Shown: positions 8,892 to 17,668, numbered from the stretch's first letter. The stretch: DNA of 64,000 nt from PALSA-1316 sp964499365 (GCA_964499365.1 CAZCKU010000011.1:1-64000), one strand, 5' to 3'. The notes: a model not told the origin generated them from the sequence alone. Made by a program: numbers and translations.

Positions 8892-9531
8892 AGTTCTTAT
8901 CGCCGACGACCATCCGATTGTCCGCAAGGGGATCCGCCAGATCCTTGAGGAGACCCGGAATATACAGAGTATTGACGAGGCGGAGACAGGCCGGGAAGTC
9001 CTCGAGATGGTCAGGAAGGGCAGGTTTGACATCGTCCTGCTCGATATCTCGATGCCCGGCATGAACGGCATCGATGCCCTGGAGGAATTGAAGAAACTGA
9101 AGCCGTCGCTGCCGGTCCTGATCCTGAGCATGTACCCCGAGGAGGAGTATGCGGTGCGGGCCTTGAAGGCAGGGGCGTCAGGGTACCTGACGAAGAAGAG
9201 TGCCGCGGACGAACTGGCGACCGCGATAAATAAAATCTACAAGGGAGAGCGTTATATAAGCCCGGCCGTTGCGGACCTCCTGGCCTCCAACCTGATGGAG
9301 GACCTTGACAGGCCGCTTCACGAGAGCCTGTCGAACCGGGAACTGCAGGTGATGCGTATGATTGTGGCCGGGAAGGCCCTCAAGGAAATAGCCGGAGAGA
9401 TCTCCCTGAGCCCCAAGACGGTCAGCACCTTCCGCTCCCGCATCCTCCAGAAACTCAACATAACGAGCAATGCCGAGCTTATTCAGTATGCGTTGAAGCA
9501 CAAGCTCGGCGAACTTCCCCGGGTCGAATGA
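8884..9531 (+). CDS. LuxR/NarL-family response regulator
   Basis: This 215-residue regulator has a receiver domain with acidic residues Asp8 and Asp9, the phosphorylated Asp54 (VLLDISMPGMNG), and the conserved lysine in YLTKKS. A C-terminal LuxR helix-turn-helix follows (LSNRELQVMRMIVAGKALKE then KTVSTFRSRILQKL). It overlaps the upstream kinase by 8 bp and the downstream HlyD gene by 4 bp. It is almost surely the partner of that kinase and probably controls this operon, perhaps including the efflux genes that follow. Confidence 0.92.
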   Translation: MLRVLIADDHPIVRKGIRQILEETRNIQSIDEAETGREVLEMVRKGRFDIVLLDISMPGMNGIDALEELKKLKPSLPVLILSMYPEEEYAVRALKAGASGYLTKKSAADELATAINKIYKGERYISPAVADLLASNLMEDLDRPLHESLSNRELQVMRMIVAGKALKEIAGEISLSPKTVSTFRSRILQKLNITSNAELIQYALKHKLGELPRVE

Positions 9532-10505
9532 GGCTGCGTATCTCCGGCATGCACCGGCCCCTTCTGCTCGTCTCTCTCTTGCTGTTTGCTGCCGCCGCTG
9601 GCTGCGATAAGAAAGACGCGGCCACCTACCAGGGTTATGCGGAAGGTGAATTCGTGCTGGTTGCAGCGCCGGCTGCCGGTCGTTTGGAGAAGCGCTGGGT
9701 GCAGCGCGGCCAGGAGGTCAGTGCCGCTGCCCCGCTCTTCGCCCTTGAGCAGGAACATGAAAAGTCGGCATGGCGTGAGGCCGAGGCACGGCTGCGCACA
9801 GCCGAGGCCCGTCTTGCCAATATCACGGTCGGGAGGAGGCCGTCAGAGATAGATGCAATTGTCGCTGCCGAGGCCCAGGCCGAGGCGGCACGCAGGCTCT
9901 CCCTGCTGCAGCTTGAGCGGCACGAGAAGCTTTTTGCCTCAGGGTATATCTCGCGGGAGCAGCTCGATGAGGTCCGGGCCAGCCATACGACGAATACGGC
10001 GCGGGTGGCTGAGACAAAGGCACAACTTCGCACGGCACAGCAGTCCCTCGGCCGGGAGAAGGAGATCGAGGCGGCGCGGACAGAGGTGGAGGCGGCGCGT
10101 GCAGCTCTGGCGCAGAGCAGCTGGCGCCTGGAGCAGCGCGCTGTCCATGCCCCTGCGGCAGCGCTGGTGCAGGATACCTTTTATTCCGAGGGCGAGTGGG
10201 TGCAGGCGGGAAGCCCTGTGGTGAGCCTTCTGCCGCCGGGGAATGTCAAGCTGCGGTTCTTTGTGCCCGAGGCCGTTCTGGGGGCTGTCAGGGTCGGGCA
10301 GCCGGTTTCTGCCACCTGCGACGGCTGCGGCAAGGCCATTGCCGCGAAGGTCAGTTACATTTCCCGTCAGCCGGAATATACCCCTCCCGTCATATACAGC
10401 CGCGATCAGCGCACGCGGCTCGTCTTCCTGGTGGAGGCCATGCCTGATGCGCCGGATGCAGCACGGCTTCATCCGGGCCAGCCGGTGGATGTTGTGCTGC
10501 AGTGA
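9528..10505 (+). CDS. HlyD-family periplasmic adaptor lipoprotein
   Basis: This is the membrane-fusion subunit of an ABC exporter, 325 residues. A signal peptide ends in the lipobox AAGC with Cys26, so the protein is probably anchored in the inner membrane by lipid. A biotinyl-lipoyl-like half domain (VAAPAAGRLEKRWVQRGQEV) and a long alpha-helical hairpin (about residues 80-200, rich in EA and AR repeats) follow. The second half of the lipoyl domain and a beta-barrel (VKLRFFVPEAVLGAVRVGQ) come last. It resembles YbhG of the YbhGFSR drug exporter. The ATG overlaps the stop of the response regulator, showing tight coupling. Confidence 0.87.
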   Translation: MRLRISGMHRPLLLVSLLLFAAAAGCDKKDAATYQGYAEGEFVLVAAPAAGRLEKRWVQRGQEVSAAAPLFALEQEHEKSAWREAEARLRTAEARLANITVGRRPSEIDAIVAAEAQAEAARRLSLLQLERHEKLFASGYISREQLDEVRASHTTNTARVAETKAQLRTAQQSLGREKEIEAARTEVEAARAALAQSSWRLEQRAVHAPAAALVQDTFYSEGEWVQAGSPVVSLLPPGNVKLRFFVPEAVLGAVRVGQPVSATCDGCGKAIAAKVSYISRQPEYTPPVIYSRDQRTRLVFLVEAMPDAPDAARLHPGQPVDVVLQ

Positions 10506-11440
10506 GCAGGGCGATGCCTGCGGATCTGGTCATTGACGTTGCCGGCCTGAATAAATATTTCGGGAAGAAGCATGTGGTCCGTGATCTTTCACTCCAGGTG
10601 CGTCGCGGCGAGATATTCGGTTTCCTCGGCCCCAACGGCAGCGGCAAGACCACCTCGATCCGGCTCCTGTGCGGGCTGCTCACCCCGGACTCCGGCAGCG
10701 GCACCTGCCTGGGGTTCGATATCGTCCGCGAAACCTCATCGATCAAGCGGGAAGTCGGCTACATGACCCAGCGGTTTTCTCTCTGGGAGGACCTCACGAT
10801 CCGGGAGAACCTCGAGTTCGTGGCCAGGATGTACAGTATGCAGGATCGCAGTCAGGCAGTATCTGAGGCGATCGAGAGGCTGGGCCTTGCCTCACGCCGC
10901 AACCAGCTCGCCGGGACATTGTCCGGCGGCTGGAAGCAGCGGCTTGCCCTCGCTTCATGCATGCTGCATCACCCCCGGCTGCTGCTGCTCGATGAACCGA
11001 CGGCCGGGGTCGACCCCAAGGCGAGACGTGACTTCTGGAATGAGATCAACGAGCTTGCCGGCAGAGGAATTACGGTGCTCGTTTCGACCCATTATATGGA
11101 CGAGGCCGAACGCTGCCACCGGCTGGCGTATCTTGCCTATGGCAACCTGCTGGTTTCAGGCACTGCGCAGGAGGTGGTGGCCTCCCAGGCCCTTGCCGGC
11201 TTCGAGGTGACCGGCCCCGGCCTGGTCCGCTATGCTGAGCTGCTGCGCGGACTGCCGGGTGTCGAGCAGATTACGGCGTTCGGCAGCACGCTGCATGTTA
11301 CCGGCCGCGATGGCGCTGCACTCAACGCGACCGCCTCGCGCATGCAGGAAGAAAAGACCCATCGCTGGGTGCCCATCCGGGCCGGCCTCGAGGACGTCTT
11401 CATCAGCCTCATGGAATCGGCAGAAGAGGAAATCACCTGA
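10502..11440 (+). CDS. ABC exporter ATP-binding protein (YbhF/DrrA-type)
   Basis: This is a single-nucleotide-domain ATPase, 312 residues. Walker A GPNGSGKTT is at residues 43-51, the signature is LSGGWKQRLALA, Walker B LLLDEPTAGVD follows, and the switch histidine is in VSTHYMDEAER. The C-terminal 80 residues match the extension seen in DrrA-like exporters. A GTG at 10502 overlaps the upstream stop; an ATG at 10514 is an alternative. E. coli YbhF has two ATPase halves, whereas this protein has one and would have to act as a dimer. It powers the permease encoded next. Confidence 0.9.
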   Translation: MSRAMPADLVIDVAGLNKYFGKKHVVRDLSLQVRRGEIFGFLGPNGSGKTTSIRLLCGLLTPDSGSGTCLGFDIVRETSSIKREVGYMTQRFSLWEDLTIRENLEFVARMYSMQDRSQAVSEAIERLGLASRRNQLAGTLSGGWKQRLALASCMLHHPRLLLLDEPTAGVDPKARRDFWNEINELAGRGITVLVSTHYMDEAERCHRLAYLAYGNLLVSGTAQEVVASQALAGFEVTGPGLVRYAELLRGLPGVEQITAFGSTLHVTGRDGAALNATASRMQEEKTHRWVPIRAGLEDVFISLMESAEEEIT

Positions 11441-11450
11441 GGCCCCTGCG

Positions 11451-12611
11451 ATGAAGACGCCCCTGAAGTTTGCACTGAACCCCGGACTGTCCTGGTCACG
11501 CTGGATAGGCATTATTGTCAAGGAATTCATCCAGCTGAGGCGGGACCGTCTGACCTTCGGCATGATCGTCGGCATCCCTATCATGCAGCTGATACTTTTT
11601 GGCTACGCCATCAACGCTGATCCCAAACAGCTGCCTGCCGCGGCTGTTGTCGCAGACCACAGCATGTACAGCCGGTCCCTCCTGCAGGGGCTGAAGAACA
11701 GCGAGTATTTCCGGATCGACCATGAGGTCTCGGGAAAGGACGAGGCAGAGGAACTCATGGCCCACGGAAAAGTGCAGTTTGTGGTGACCATCCCGGAGGA
11801 TTTCGGCAGGAAGCTGGTGCGCGGCGAGAGACCTGCGCTCCTTGTCGAGGCCGATGCCTCAGATCCCAGCGCGACCGGCAACGCGATTGCGGCGCTCGCC
11901 GGTATCGCGCGTACCGCCCTCTCTCATGACCTGAAGGGGGCGCTCCGGCTGCGCCTTCCAGGCGCTGACCCCATCGACATTCGGGTGCACCGGCGGTATA
12001 ACCCCGAGGGCATTACCTCCTATAACATCGTGCCGGGCCTGCTCGGGACGATCCTTACCATGACAATGATCCTGATGACCGGGCTGGCGATGACCCGCGA
12101 GAGGGAACGCGGCACCTTCGAGAACCTCCTCGCTACTCCGGCGCTGCCGATCGAGGTGATGACCGGCAAGATCGTCCCTTATATCCTGATCGGACTGCTC
12201 CAGGTTACCCTGCTCCTTGCAGCGGCTTTTTTCATATTCAGGGTGCCGATGCAGGGCAGCCTCCTGCTCCTGTACTTTTGCGTATCCCTCTTTATCGCCG
12301 CGAACCTGACGCTCGGGATAACCTTCTCTTCCATCGCGCGCAATCAGCTGCAGGCGATGCAGATGACGTTCTTCTTCTTCCTGCCCTCGATCCTGCTTTC
12401 GGGCTTCATGTTCCCGTTCCGGGGCATGCCGGGGTGGGCCCAGTGGGTCGGCACGGTACTGCCGCTTACACACTTTCTGCGGATCGTGCGGGGTATCCTG
12501 CTGAAGGGCAATACCTTTATCGAAGTCTGGCCGAATATCTGGCCGATCCTCGTCTTCATGTTCGTTGTGATCGGGCTCGGACTTGGCGTCTACCGCAAGA
12601 CCCTCGATTGA
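11451..12611 (+). CDS. ABC-2 type permease of the exporter
   Basis: This 386-residue membrane protein of the ABC-2 family is like YbhS or YbhR. It has one N-terminal membrane helix (IVGIPIMQLILFGYAI), a large periplasmic domain of about 130 residues, and five C-terminal helices with the conserved MTRERERGTFENLLATP motif before the second helix. The frame is open upstream inside the ATPase gene, but the ATG at 11451, ten bases after the ATPase stop, gives the normal family N-terminus. Only one permease is present where YbhGFSR has two, so it may homodimerise. It closes the five-gene operon that begins with the kinase. Confidence 0.88.
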   Translation: MKTPLKFALNPGLSWSRWIGIIVKEFIQLRRDRLTFGMIVGIPIMQLILFGYAINADPKQLPAAAVVADHSMYSRSLLQGLKNSEYFRIDHEVSGKDEAEELMAHGKVQFVVTIPEDFGRKLVRGERPALLVEADASDPSATGNAIAALAGIARTALSHDLKGALRLRLPGADPIDIRVHRRYNPEGITSYNIVPGLLGTILTMTMILMTGLAMTRERERGTFENLLATPALPIEVMTGKIVPYILIGLLQVTLLLAAAFFIFRVPMQGSLLLLYFCVSLFIAANLTLGITFSSIARNQLQAMQMTFFFFLPSILLSGFMFPFRGMPGWAQWVGTVLPLTHFLRIVRGILLKGNTFIEVWPNIWPILVFMFVVIGLGLGVYRKTLD

Positions 12612-12687
12612 GGCCATGGTTGCCGGCCGGGCTGCATCAGGCGGTAGCACGAAAAAGAGGAGGCGGGGCGAAGCCGGTTGAAGCCGG

Positions 12688-13356
12688 CTATGGCCGGCAG
12701 GTCCCCTGGCAGCCGCAGGAGAGGTTCCCGCGTGCTTTTTCGAACGATTCACGACCCTCCCTGAAGGCGAGCCAGGCTATGCCCGCCGCGCCGATTGAGT
12801 CGAGGATTCCGAGCCCGGTCAGTTCATAGCCGATACTCGAGGCGAGGAGTACCACCGACAGGTAGATACAGGTCTTCGTGCAGGCTGCATCTGCCAGCAG
12901 GGCCGGGGAGTTGAACTGTCTGCCGATTTTGGTCTTGTAGTGTATCAGCAGCCACATCGAGAGAATGGATATGCTCGATACGATGATCCCCCAGAGGGTG
13001 GTTTCCGGTTTTTGTCCCCTGAAGCCATTGACCGCGGCCGTGACAAGAAGGCCTGCCGTGAGTATATAAAAGGCGGTCCCGGTGACTTTCAGGGCCGTTT
13101 TTTCGAACCTGTCCGGGTCTTCGCTGCCATGCTGCTTCATGCGCCGGACCATATGCCAGATGCCGATGCCGGAGATTACCTCGACGAACGAGTCCACGCC
13201 AAAACCGAACAGGGCAATCGTTTCATCCTCGAGGCCGAAGAATACGGATACCACACCCTCAACGATATTATAGAAGATCGTGATCAGCGCGAGGGCCGAG
13301 GCCCAGCGGTAAAATATCTCTTTGTCCCGAACCGGTGTCAGCAGGATCGTTTCCAT
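12688..13356 (-). CDS. CDF-like cation transporter lacking the cytosolic domain
   Basis: This 222-residue, six-helix membrane protein resembles the membrane part of cation diffusion facilitators. FGVDSFVEVISG near residues 52-63 is the first metal-site helix. The fifth-helix site, normally HxxxD, reads CTKTC here (Cys159 and Cys163, within SPALLADAACTKTC). The usual C-terminal cytosolic metal-binding domain is missing; instead the tail ends with three cysteines (CGCQGTC, residues 214-220). This composition suggests a thiol-loving metal or a sensor-like role, but the substrate cannot be named. It is a lone gene convergent with the exporter operon. Confidence 0.7.
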   Translation of the reverse strand: METILLTPVRDKEIFYRWASALALITIFYNIVEGVVSVFFGLEDETIALFGFGVDSFVEVISGIGIWHMVRRMKQHGSEDPDRFEKTALKVTGTAFYILTAGLLVTAAVNGFRGQKPETTLWGIIVSSISILSMWLLIHYKTKIGRQFNSPALLADAACTKTCIYLSVVLLASSIGYELTGLGILDSIGAAGIAWLAFREGRESFEKARGNLSCGCQGTCRP

Positions 13357-13422
13357 ACACTATGGTAGCATGTTGACAGGACTGTCCGGATGCATGGCGC
13401 CACGGCACTTCAATGGTGACTC

Positions 13423-14304
13423 CTATGGCTGCATCGCTTCCTGGACCTTCTTCTTCCGGTGCTGGACAAAGGCGTCCCTCATCGATATATAGGGATCGAT
13501 GGCAGCCTCTTTGAAAGACTCGTAATCCCCTATCCTGAACGAGGCATCGTTGATTGTCTCATGCACAGAGATTCCTATTGAGGCCGCATCAGGGAGGTCT
13601 TCATTGCTTGCATAGGTGAGGGGGTGCATCATATAGTCCCCCGCACGCCCCACGGTCTCACGCAGGGAAGAGGGCCCCAGGACCGGCCATACCAGATAAA
13701 ACCCGTGGCCGATGCCATAGCGGCCGAGGGTCTGGCCGAAATCGGCCTCCTGTTTTTTTATGCCGAAGGCATCCCGTGCAGCATCGCCCATACCGCCGAC
13801 GCCGACAAAGGAGTTGATGACGAACCGGAGAAGTTCGTTGCCCGCCCCCTTGAGCCTGAGCTGCATCAGGTTGTTCAGCATCCTGCCGGGGGCCTTGAGG
13901 TTGTCGTATATATTGCTGAAGACTACCCTGAAATCTTCAGGGATGCGGGCATAGGCCTGCGTGACCGGCTTGAGAAGCCAGAAGTAAAGCCGGTCGTTCA
14001 CCTCGTACATTATCCTGTTGGTCGGGGCAAAGGGGTCTGCGATGCCGGGGCCCTCATCTGCGGCCATCTCACTGTTGTCGGCCGGTTCAGCGCCCTGAGG
14101 TGCCGCCTGAGCCGCCGTGCTGCCTGAAGGCTCCTCCTGAGGATCCGGGGCTGCCGGCTGTTCACCCCCGGCGGACTCAGCAGGAGGTGACTGCATGACG
14201 CCTCCCTGGTCTGAAGCCGGTTCCCCCGCAGGAAGTGCGGCAGGGCAGAGGGAGACAAGACTGAGCAGCAGCGAGGCTGTCAAAACGATCTGAGCGGTTT
14301 TCAT
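13423..14304 (-). CDS. mlaA: MlaA/VacJ family outer-membrane lipid-transport protein
   Basis: The 293-residue protein has a signal peptide, then about 65 residues rich in Pro, Ala, Glu and Ser, then the MlaA core. The core begins DPFAPTNRIMYEVNDRLYFW and includes VRFVINS-like NELLRFVINSFVGVGGMGDAA and FGQTLGRYGIGHGFYLVWPVLGPS. MlaA homologues remove mislocalised phospholipid from the outer leaflet of the outer membrane. No textbook lipobox is seen (the only early Cys is preceded by SL), so lipidation is doubtful. It is last in the five-gene run mlaE, mlaF, mlaD, mlaC, mlaA. Confidence 0.9.
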   Translation of the reverse strand: MKTAQIVLTASLLLSLVSLCPAALPAGEPASDQGGVMQSPPAESAGGEQPAAPDPQEEPSGSTAAQAAPQGAEPADNSEMAADEGPGIADPFAPTNRIMYEVNDRLYFWLLKPVTQAYARIPEDFRVVFSNIYDNLKAPGRMLNNLMQLRLKGAGNELLRFVINSFVGVGGMGDAARDAFGIKKQEADFGQTLGRYGIGHGFYLVWPVLGPSSLRETVGRAGDYMMHPLTYASNEDLPDAASIGISVHETINDASFRIGDYESFKEAAIDPYISMRDAFVQHRKKKVQEAMQP

Positions 14305-14308
14305 GGTA

Positions 14309-14950
14309 TCAATTCCCTTTATTTTTTGAGCCTGAATCAGATTTTGAGACCTTTTTTCTGAGAGTTTCCAGAAGCGATTCCGGCGGTTTGTTCGCGAGGA
14401 TCTCCCTGAACTGGGTGCGGTAGTTATTGGTCAGGCTTACCCCTTCGACGACGACATCGTAGACCCTCCAGACGCCATCCTTCAGTATGACCCTGTAGTA
14501 AATCGGGATTTCCGAGGTCTTTCTTATGACCGTGCTATGGACCTCGACGGTTTTTTCTGTCAGACTGACCTCTTTGCTGAAGACGATCTTTTCATCAGTA
14601 TAGGAAAGGATCTTGTCGGAGTACGTGTCTCCGAGGAGTTTCTTGTAAAGCTCGACAAACTCCTGCTGCTGGCCGGGACTCAGATTCTTCCAGTTCTGGG
14701 CAAGGGTCCTTCTTGAGAGCTCCGTGAAGTCGAACATCTTTTCGGAGATCGCGCGGAGCTTGTCCTTTCTGAGTTGTTTGGCGGAATCCGGCTTGAGAGT
14801 GGGGTCCCGCAATACCTCCAGCACCTTGTCTGAATGGCCTTTTACCGTATCAAGCGCCTGCCCTGCAAAGGCGGTGACCGGAACAACGAGGCCAAGCATC
14901 AGCAGTGCTCCGGAAATATATGTTCGCAGCATTATTTTCAAAACAGTCAT
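14309..14950 (-). CDS. mlaC: MlaC-type periplasmic phospholipid-binding protein
   Basis: This 213-residue secreted protein of the MlaC/Ttg2D family has a signal peptide ending AFAG. The conserved blocks FTELSRRTLAQNWKNLSPGQ, FVELYKKLLGDTYSDKI and YRVILKDGVWRVYDVVVEGVS are all present. MlaC shuttles phospholipid across the periplasm between MlaA and the MlaFED complex. It overlaps mlaD upstream by 4 bp and ends 4 bases before mlaA, so the whole locus is co-translated or nearly so. Confidence 0.92.
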   Translation of the reverse strand: MTVLKIMLRTYISGALLMLGLVVPVTAFAGQALDTVKGHSDKVLEVLRDPTLKPDSAKQLRKDKLRAISEKMFDFTELSRRTLAQNWKNLSPGQQQEFVELYKKLLGDTYSDKILSYTDEKIVFSKEVSLTEKTVEVHSTVIRKTSEIPIYYRVILKDGVWRVYDVVVEGVSLTNNYRTQFREILANKPPESLLETLRKKVSKSDSGSKNKGN

Positions 14951-15420
14951 TTTTCCTCCTTCTTGCTGTTCTTTCCGACATCCCCGAATACGTATTTACT
15001 GATCAGGTCTTCAACATCGAGCGGCGACGAGGTCTCGGTGATGGACTCTCCCGATTTCAGCAGCTCGCCGGCCCCTCCGGGCTCAACCTTGATGTACTTG
15101 TCACCGATGAGACCTGCCGTCTTGATCGACACATTGGCGTCGTCATAAATCCGGATGCCTTTTTTGATCTTCAGGTGGACCAAGGCAGCCTGCTTATCCT
15201 GATCAATGCTCAGCTGCTCGACCCGCCCGACCTCTATGCCGCCGATCTCGACGGGGTTGCCGACACGCAGGCCCGAGACCGAACCAAAACGTGCATATAA
15301 AGAGTAGTAGTCGTCCCCGAACAGGGAGACCTTGCCGAGCTTCACGGTCATATATGCGATGCAGAGAATGCCGATGACCACAAAAATGCCGACACCCGTT
15401 TCGAGCGAATATTTTTTCAT
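14947..15420 (-). CDS. mlaD: MlaD-type MCE-domain protein
   Basis: This 157-residue protein has one N-terminal membrane helix (VGIFVVIGILCIAYMTVKL) and one MCE domain (YARFGSVSGLRVGNPVEIGG, then DKYIKVEPGG). MCE proteins form hexameric periplasmic rings that channel lipid. The ATG at 15420 overlaps the TGA of the upstream ATPase gene (ATGA) and sits after AAGGAGG. The open frame extends eight residues further but that start is rejected. The size is close to MlaD of E. coli, unlike the longer MCE protein of the second locus at 21310-22371. Confidence 0.92.
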   Translation of the reverse strand: MKKYSLETGVGIFVVIGILCIAYMTVKLGKVSLFGDDYYSLYARFGSVSGLRVGNPVEIGGIEVGRVEQLSIDQDKQAALVHLKIKKGIRIYDDANVSIKTAGLIGDKYIKVEPGGAGELLKSGESITETSSPLDVEDLISKYVFGDVGKNSKKEEK

Positions 15421-16676
15421 TGAACTGCACCCTCCTTGCCGCACTGGAATTTTGCAATGATGCTCTGCTTCGTCTCGGCCTTCAAGAGTATCTCCTCTAT
15501 ATCCTCAGCTGAGCTTGCCTCCACGATGCCTGCTGTCACCGAGAGCTCGAAGCATTCGTCGACCCCAATCCTGGCCCGCGCAACAGCCTGAATCTCGGGC
15601 AGCGTCTTCTGAAGTTCCCGGGCGATATCCTGCACCAGCTGGCCGGCCTCTTCAGGGCTCAGGCGGGGCAGAATCGTCAGGACCTTGTCTCTGCTGTGGC
15701 GGGCGGAGAAACCGCCGAGGGGACTGAAATAGTTATTGATATGCTCTCCGAGGACCTTGAGGACCTCTATGGCTGCCTGAGGCCAGAGCAGGTCGGCGAG
15801 GAGATCAAAATGGACGCTAAAGAGTACTGCAGTGATCGTGGTATCGGGCTGTGCCCCCCCCAGAGAGAGGGCATACCGCGACCTGAACATCTCCTTTGAA
15901 AGCAGCCCGGTAAGTTCGTCCTTGAGGCCCTCGATGCTCCTGAGAAACTCGTCGATCATCGGATGCCTCAGTTTTGTCAGTTCTTCGTAAGTCCCGTGAA
16001 ACCCTATCTTGCCCTCCCACAGGAGGAGTATGCGGTCGGAGATGAAGAAGACATCAGGGATGTCATGGCTGATGAGCACCGCGGTAAACCCGAACTGTTT
16101 CCGGTAATGGGCGATCATGCTCAGGATGATGTTTTTCCTGATAGGGTCCTGCCCGGTTGTCGGCTCGTCAAAGAGTACAATAGCCGGATCGGTCACGAGG
16201 GCACGGGCAAGGGCAACGCGCTTCTGCATCCCGCCTGAAAGTTCTGAAGGGTACTTTTCAACAACGTCGGTGAGTTCCATCTGAGCAAGCCGGGACATAA
16301 CCTTCTGCTCAATCTCCTTCTTCCTGAGCCTGGTCTTCTGTCTGAGGGGCAGGGAGATATTTTCGAATACCGACATCGAGTCGAACAGGGCGTTATTCTG
16401 GAACATATAGCTGACCTTGCTTCTGTACTCATCCCATTCGCCCTTCTTCATGTTTTCAACGGGTTTCCCCCTGAAGAGTATGCTGCCCTCATCAGGGGAG
16501 AGAAGCCCGATAATATGTTTCAGGAGGACACTCTTGCCGCTCCCGCTTTTGCCAATAATCGTCGTAATCTGATTTTCGTAGATCGTGAGATTCGCTTTGT
16601 CGAGTATCGTCTTGTCGTCGAAGCGCTTCGTGACATCCCTGAATTCTATTAAGGGCGGTGTTTCCATAGCCTTCAC
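15417..16676 (-). CDS. mlaF: MlaF-type ATPase fused to a degenerate GGDEF domain
   Basis: Residues 1-245 form a complete MlaF-like ATPase: Walker A GKSGSGKS 42-49, Q-loop FQNNALFDS, signature LSGGM 146-150, Walker B with DEPTTGQDP, and H-loop ISHDIPD. About 170 extra residues follow, which MlaF normally lacks. This tail aligns with a diguanylate cyclase fold: LTGLLSKEMF at 255-264 matches the LTGLxNR start, and a central block ends SARHSRDKVLTILPR where RYGGDEFxxLLP is expected. The GGDEF residues are therefore SRDKV, so cyclase activity is most unlikely. The domain may sense c-di-GMP or another nucleotide, or act only in assembly. A GTG start overlaps the mlaE stop by 4 bp. Confidence 0.85.
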   Translation of the reverse strand: MKAMETPPLIEFRDVTKRFDDKTILDKANLTIYENQITTIIGKSGSGKSVLLKHIIGLLSPDEGSILFRGKPVENMKKGEWDEYRSKVSYMFQNNALFDSMSVFENISLPLRQKTRLRKKEIEQKVMSRLAQMELTDVVEKYPSELSGGMQKRVALARALVTDPAIVLFDEPTTGQDPIRKNIILSMIAHYRKQFGFTAVLISHDIPDVFFISDRILLLWEGKIGFHGTYEELTKLRHPMIDEFLRSIEGLKDELTGLLSKEMFRSRYALSLGGAQPDTTITAVLFSVHFDLLADLLWPQAAIEVLKVLGEHINNYFSPLGGFSARHSRDKVLTILPRLSPEEAGQLVQDIARELQKTLPEIQAVARARIGVDECFELSVTAGIVEASSAEDIEEILLKAETKQSIIAKFQCGKEGAVQ

Positions 16677-17482
16677 ATCAGGAACGAGGTCACAACGTAG
16701 TCGGAGACCAGGATCATGACACAGGAGTAAACCACGGCCGAGGTGGTTGAGAGACTGACACTCTTGGACCCGTAACTGTCTGTACGGAGGTGGGTGAAAT
16801 ATCCCTGGTAGCAGCAGATCGTCGCCACGAGCACCGCAAAAACCAGCGACTTGATAAACCCGCCCCTGATGTCGACTATGTCCACATACTCGCGGATACG
16901 GTAGAAGTACGCACCTTTATCCACACCCAGGAGGACAACGCCGGTGAGGTATCCGCCCAGGATTCCCATAAGATCAAAGAAGGCTGTCAGAAGCGGAAAA
17001 CTGATGATCGATGCCGCGATCCGCGGACTGATGAGATACTGCAGGGGGTCGATCCGCATGGTATACAGGGCATCGATCTGCTCGGATATGCGGAGGATCC
17101 CCATTTCTGCGGTCATGGCAGAGCCTGCCCTGGCGGTTATCATGATCGCGGTCAGGACGGGTCCAAGCTCCCTGATGAGGGTCAGTGCCACGACAGAGCC
17201 CAGCACCCCCTGCGACCCGAATTTTACCAGGGTGTAGTAGAGCTGCAGACCCAGGACCATACCGGTGAAGAGTCCGACGAGCAGGACGATCGTCGAGGAC
17301 TTGGCTCCGATATAGAATACCTGCTGGGTAATTTCCCTGATCTGTTTGGCGCGGAAGATCTTCAGAAATGAGAGCGTGAAGAAGATGGCTGCGGCCCCAA
17401 GACTGTTTATGACGTTCATCACCCTTTTGCCGATGAAATGGAAAAAGGGCAGGGACGGTCTGTTTTTCAGGGCTGATTCCAT
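16673..17482 (-). CDS. mlaE: MlaE-type permease (first locus)
   Basis: This 269-residue MlaE permease has the family signature IRELGPVLTAIMITARAGSAMTAE, with the membrane helices expected for the family. It partners the ATPase and MCE protein encoded just downstream. The frame stays open to 17632, but that extension runs through a dispersed palindromic repeat and has no family similarity. Met at 17482 (MESALKNRP) is chosen, with only a distant AAAGGAG upstream. First gene of the leftward Mla operon. Confidence 0.88.
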   Translation of the reverse strand: MESALKNRPSLPFFHFIGKRVMNVINSLGAAAIFFTLSFLKIFRAKQIREITQQVFYIGAKSSTIVLLVGLFTGMVLGLQLYYTLVKFGSQGVLGSVVALTLIRELGPVLTAIMITARAGSAMTAEMGILRISEQIDALYTMRIDPLQYLISPRIAASIISFPLLTAFFDLMGILGGYLTGVVLLGVDKGAYFYRIREYVDIVDIRGGFIKSLVFAVLVATICCYQGYFTHLRTDSYGSKSVSLSTTSAVVYSCVMILVSDYVVTSFLM

Positions 17483-17569
17483 ATAAATGCTATTGTATCC
17501 TTTTTTTCTCCTTTCGACAAATGGCATATTTATTAGCCCGTCAAATAAATACATGAAACTTTCTGCTTT

Positions 17570-17668
17570 GTCATTCCACGACCTGCCTGCCGGTCGGTAG
17601 ACAGGCTTGATCGGGGAATCCAGGTATCTCAATAAGTTCTGGATTGTCCGGTCAAGCCGGACAATGAC
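17570..17668. repeat. Dispersed palindromic element, GTCATT...AATGAC type
   Basis: The element starts GTCATTCC and ends GGACAATGAC. Inside are CCTGCCTGCCGG, GGGGAATCCAG, CTGGATTGTCCGG and its partner CCGGACAATG, giving strong secondary structure. A second member with the same plan (GTCATC...GGGGATCCAG...TGGATTC...AATGAC) lies at 41355-41426. It sits between the divergent mlaE and FecR genes and is non-coding. Confidence 0.6.

Noticed and set aside
17483..17632. Longer N-terminus for the first MlaE
   Set aside because: The added 50 codons run through a dispersed palindromic element and have no similarity to MlaE.
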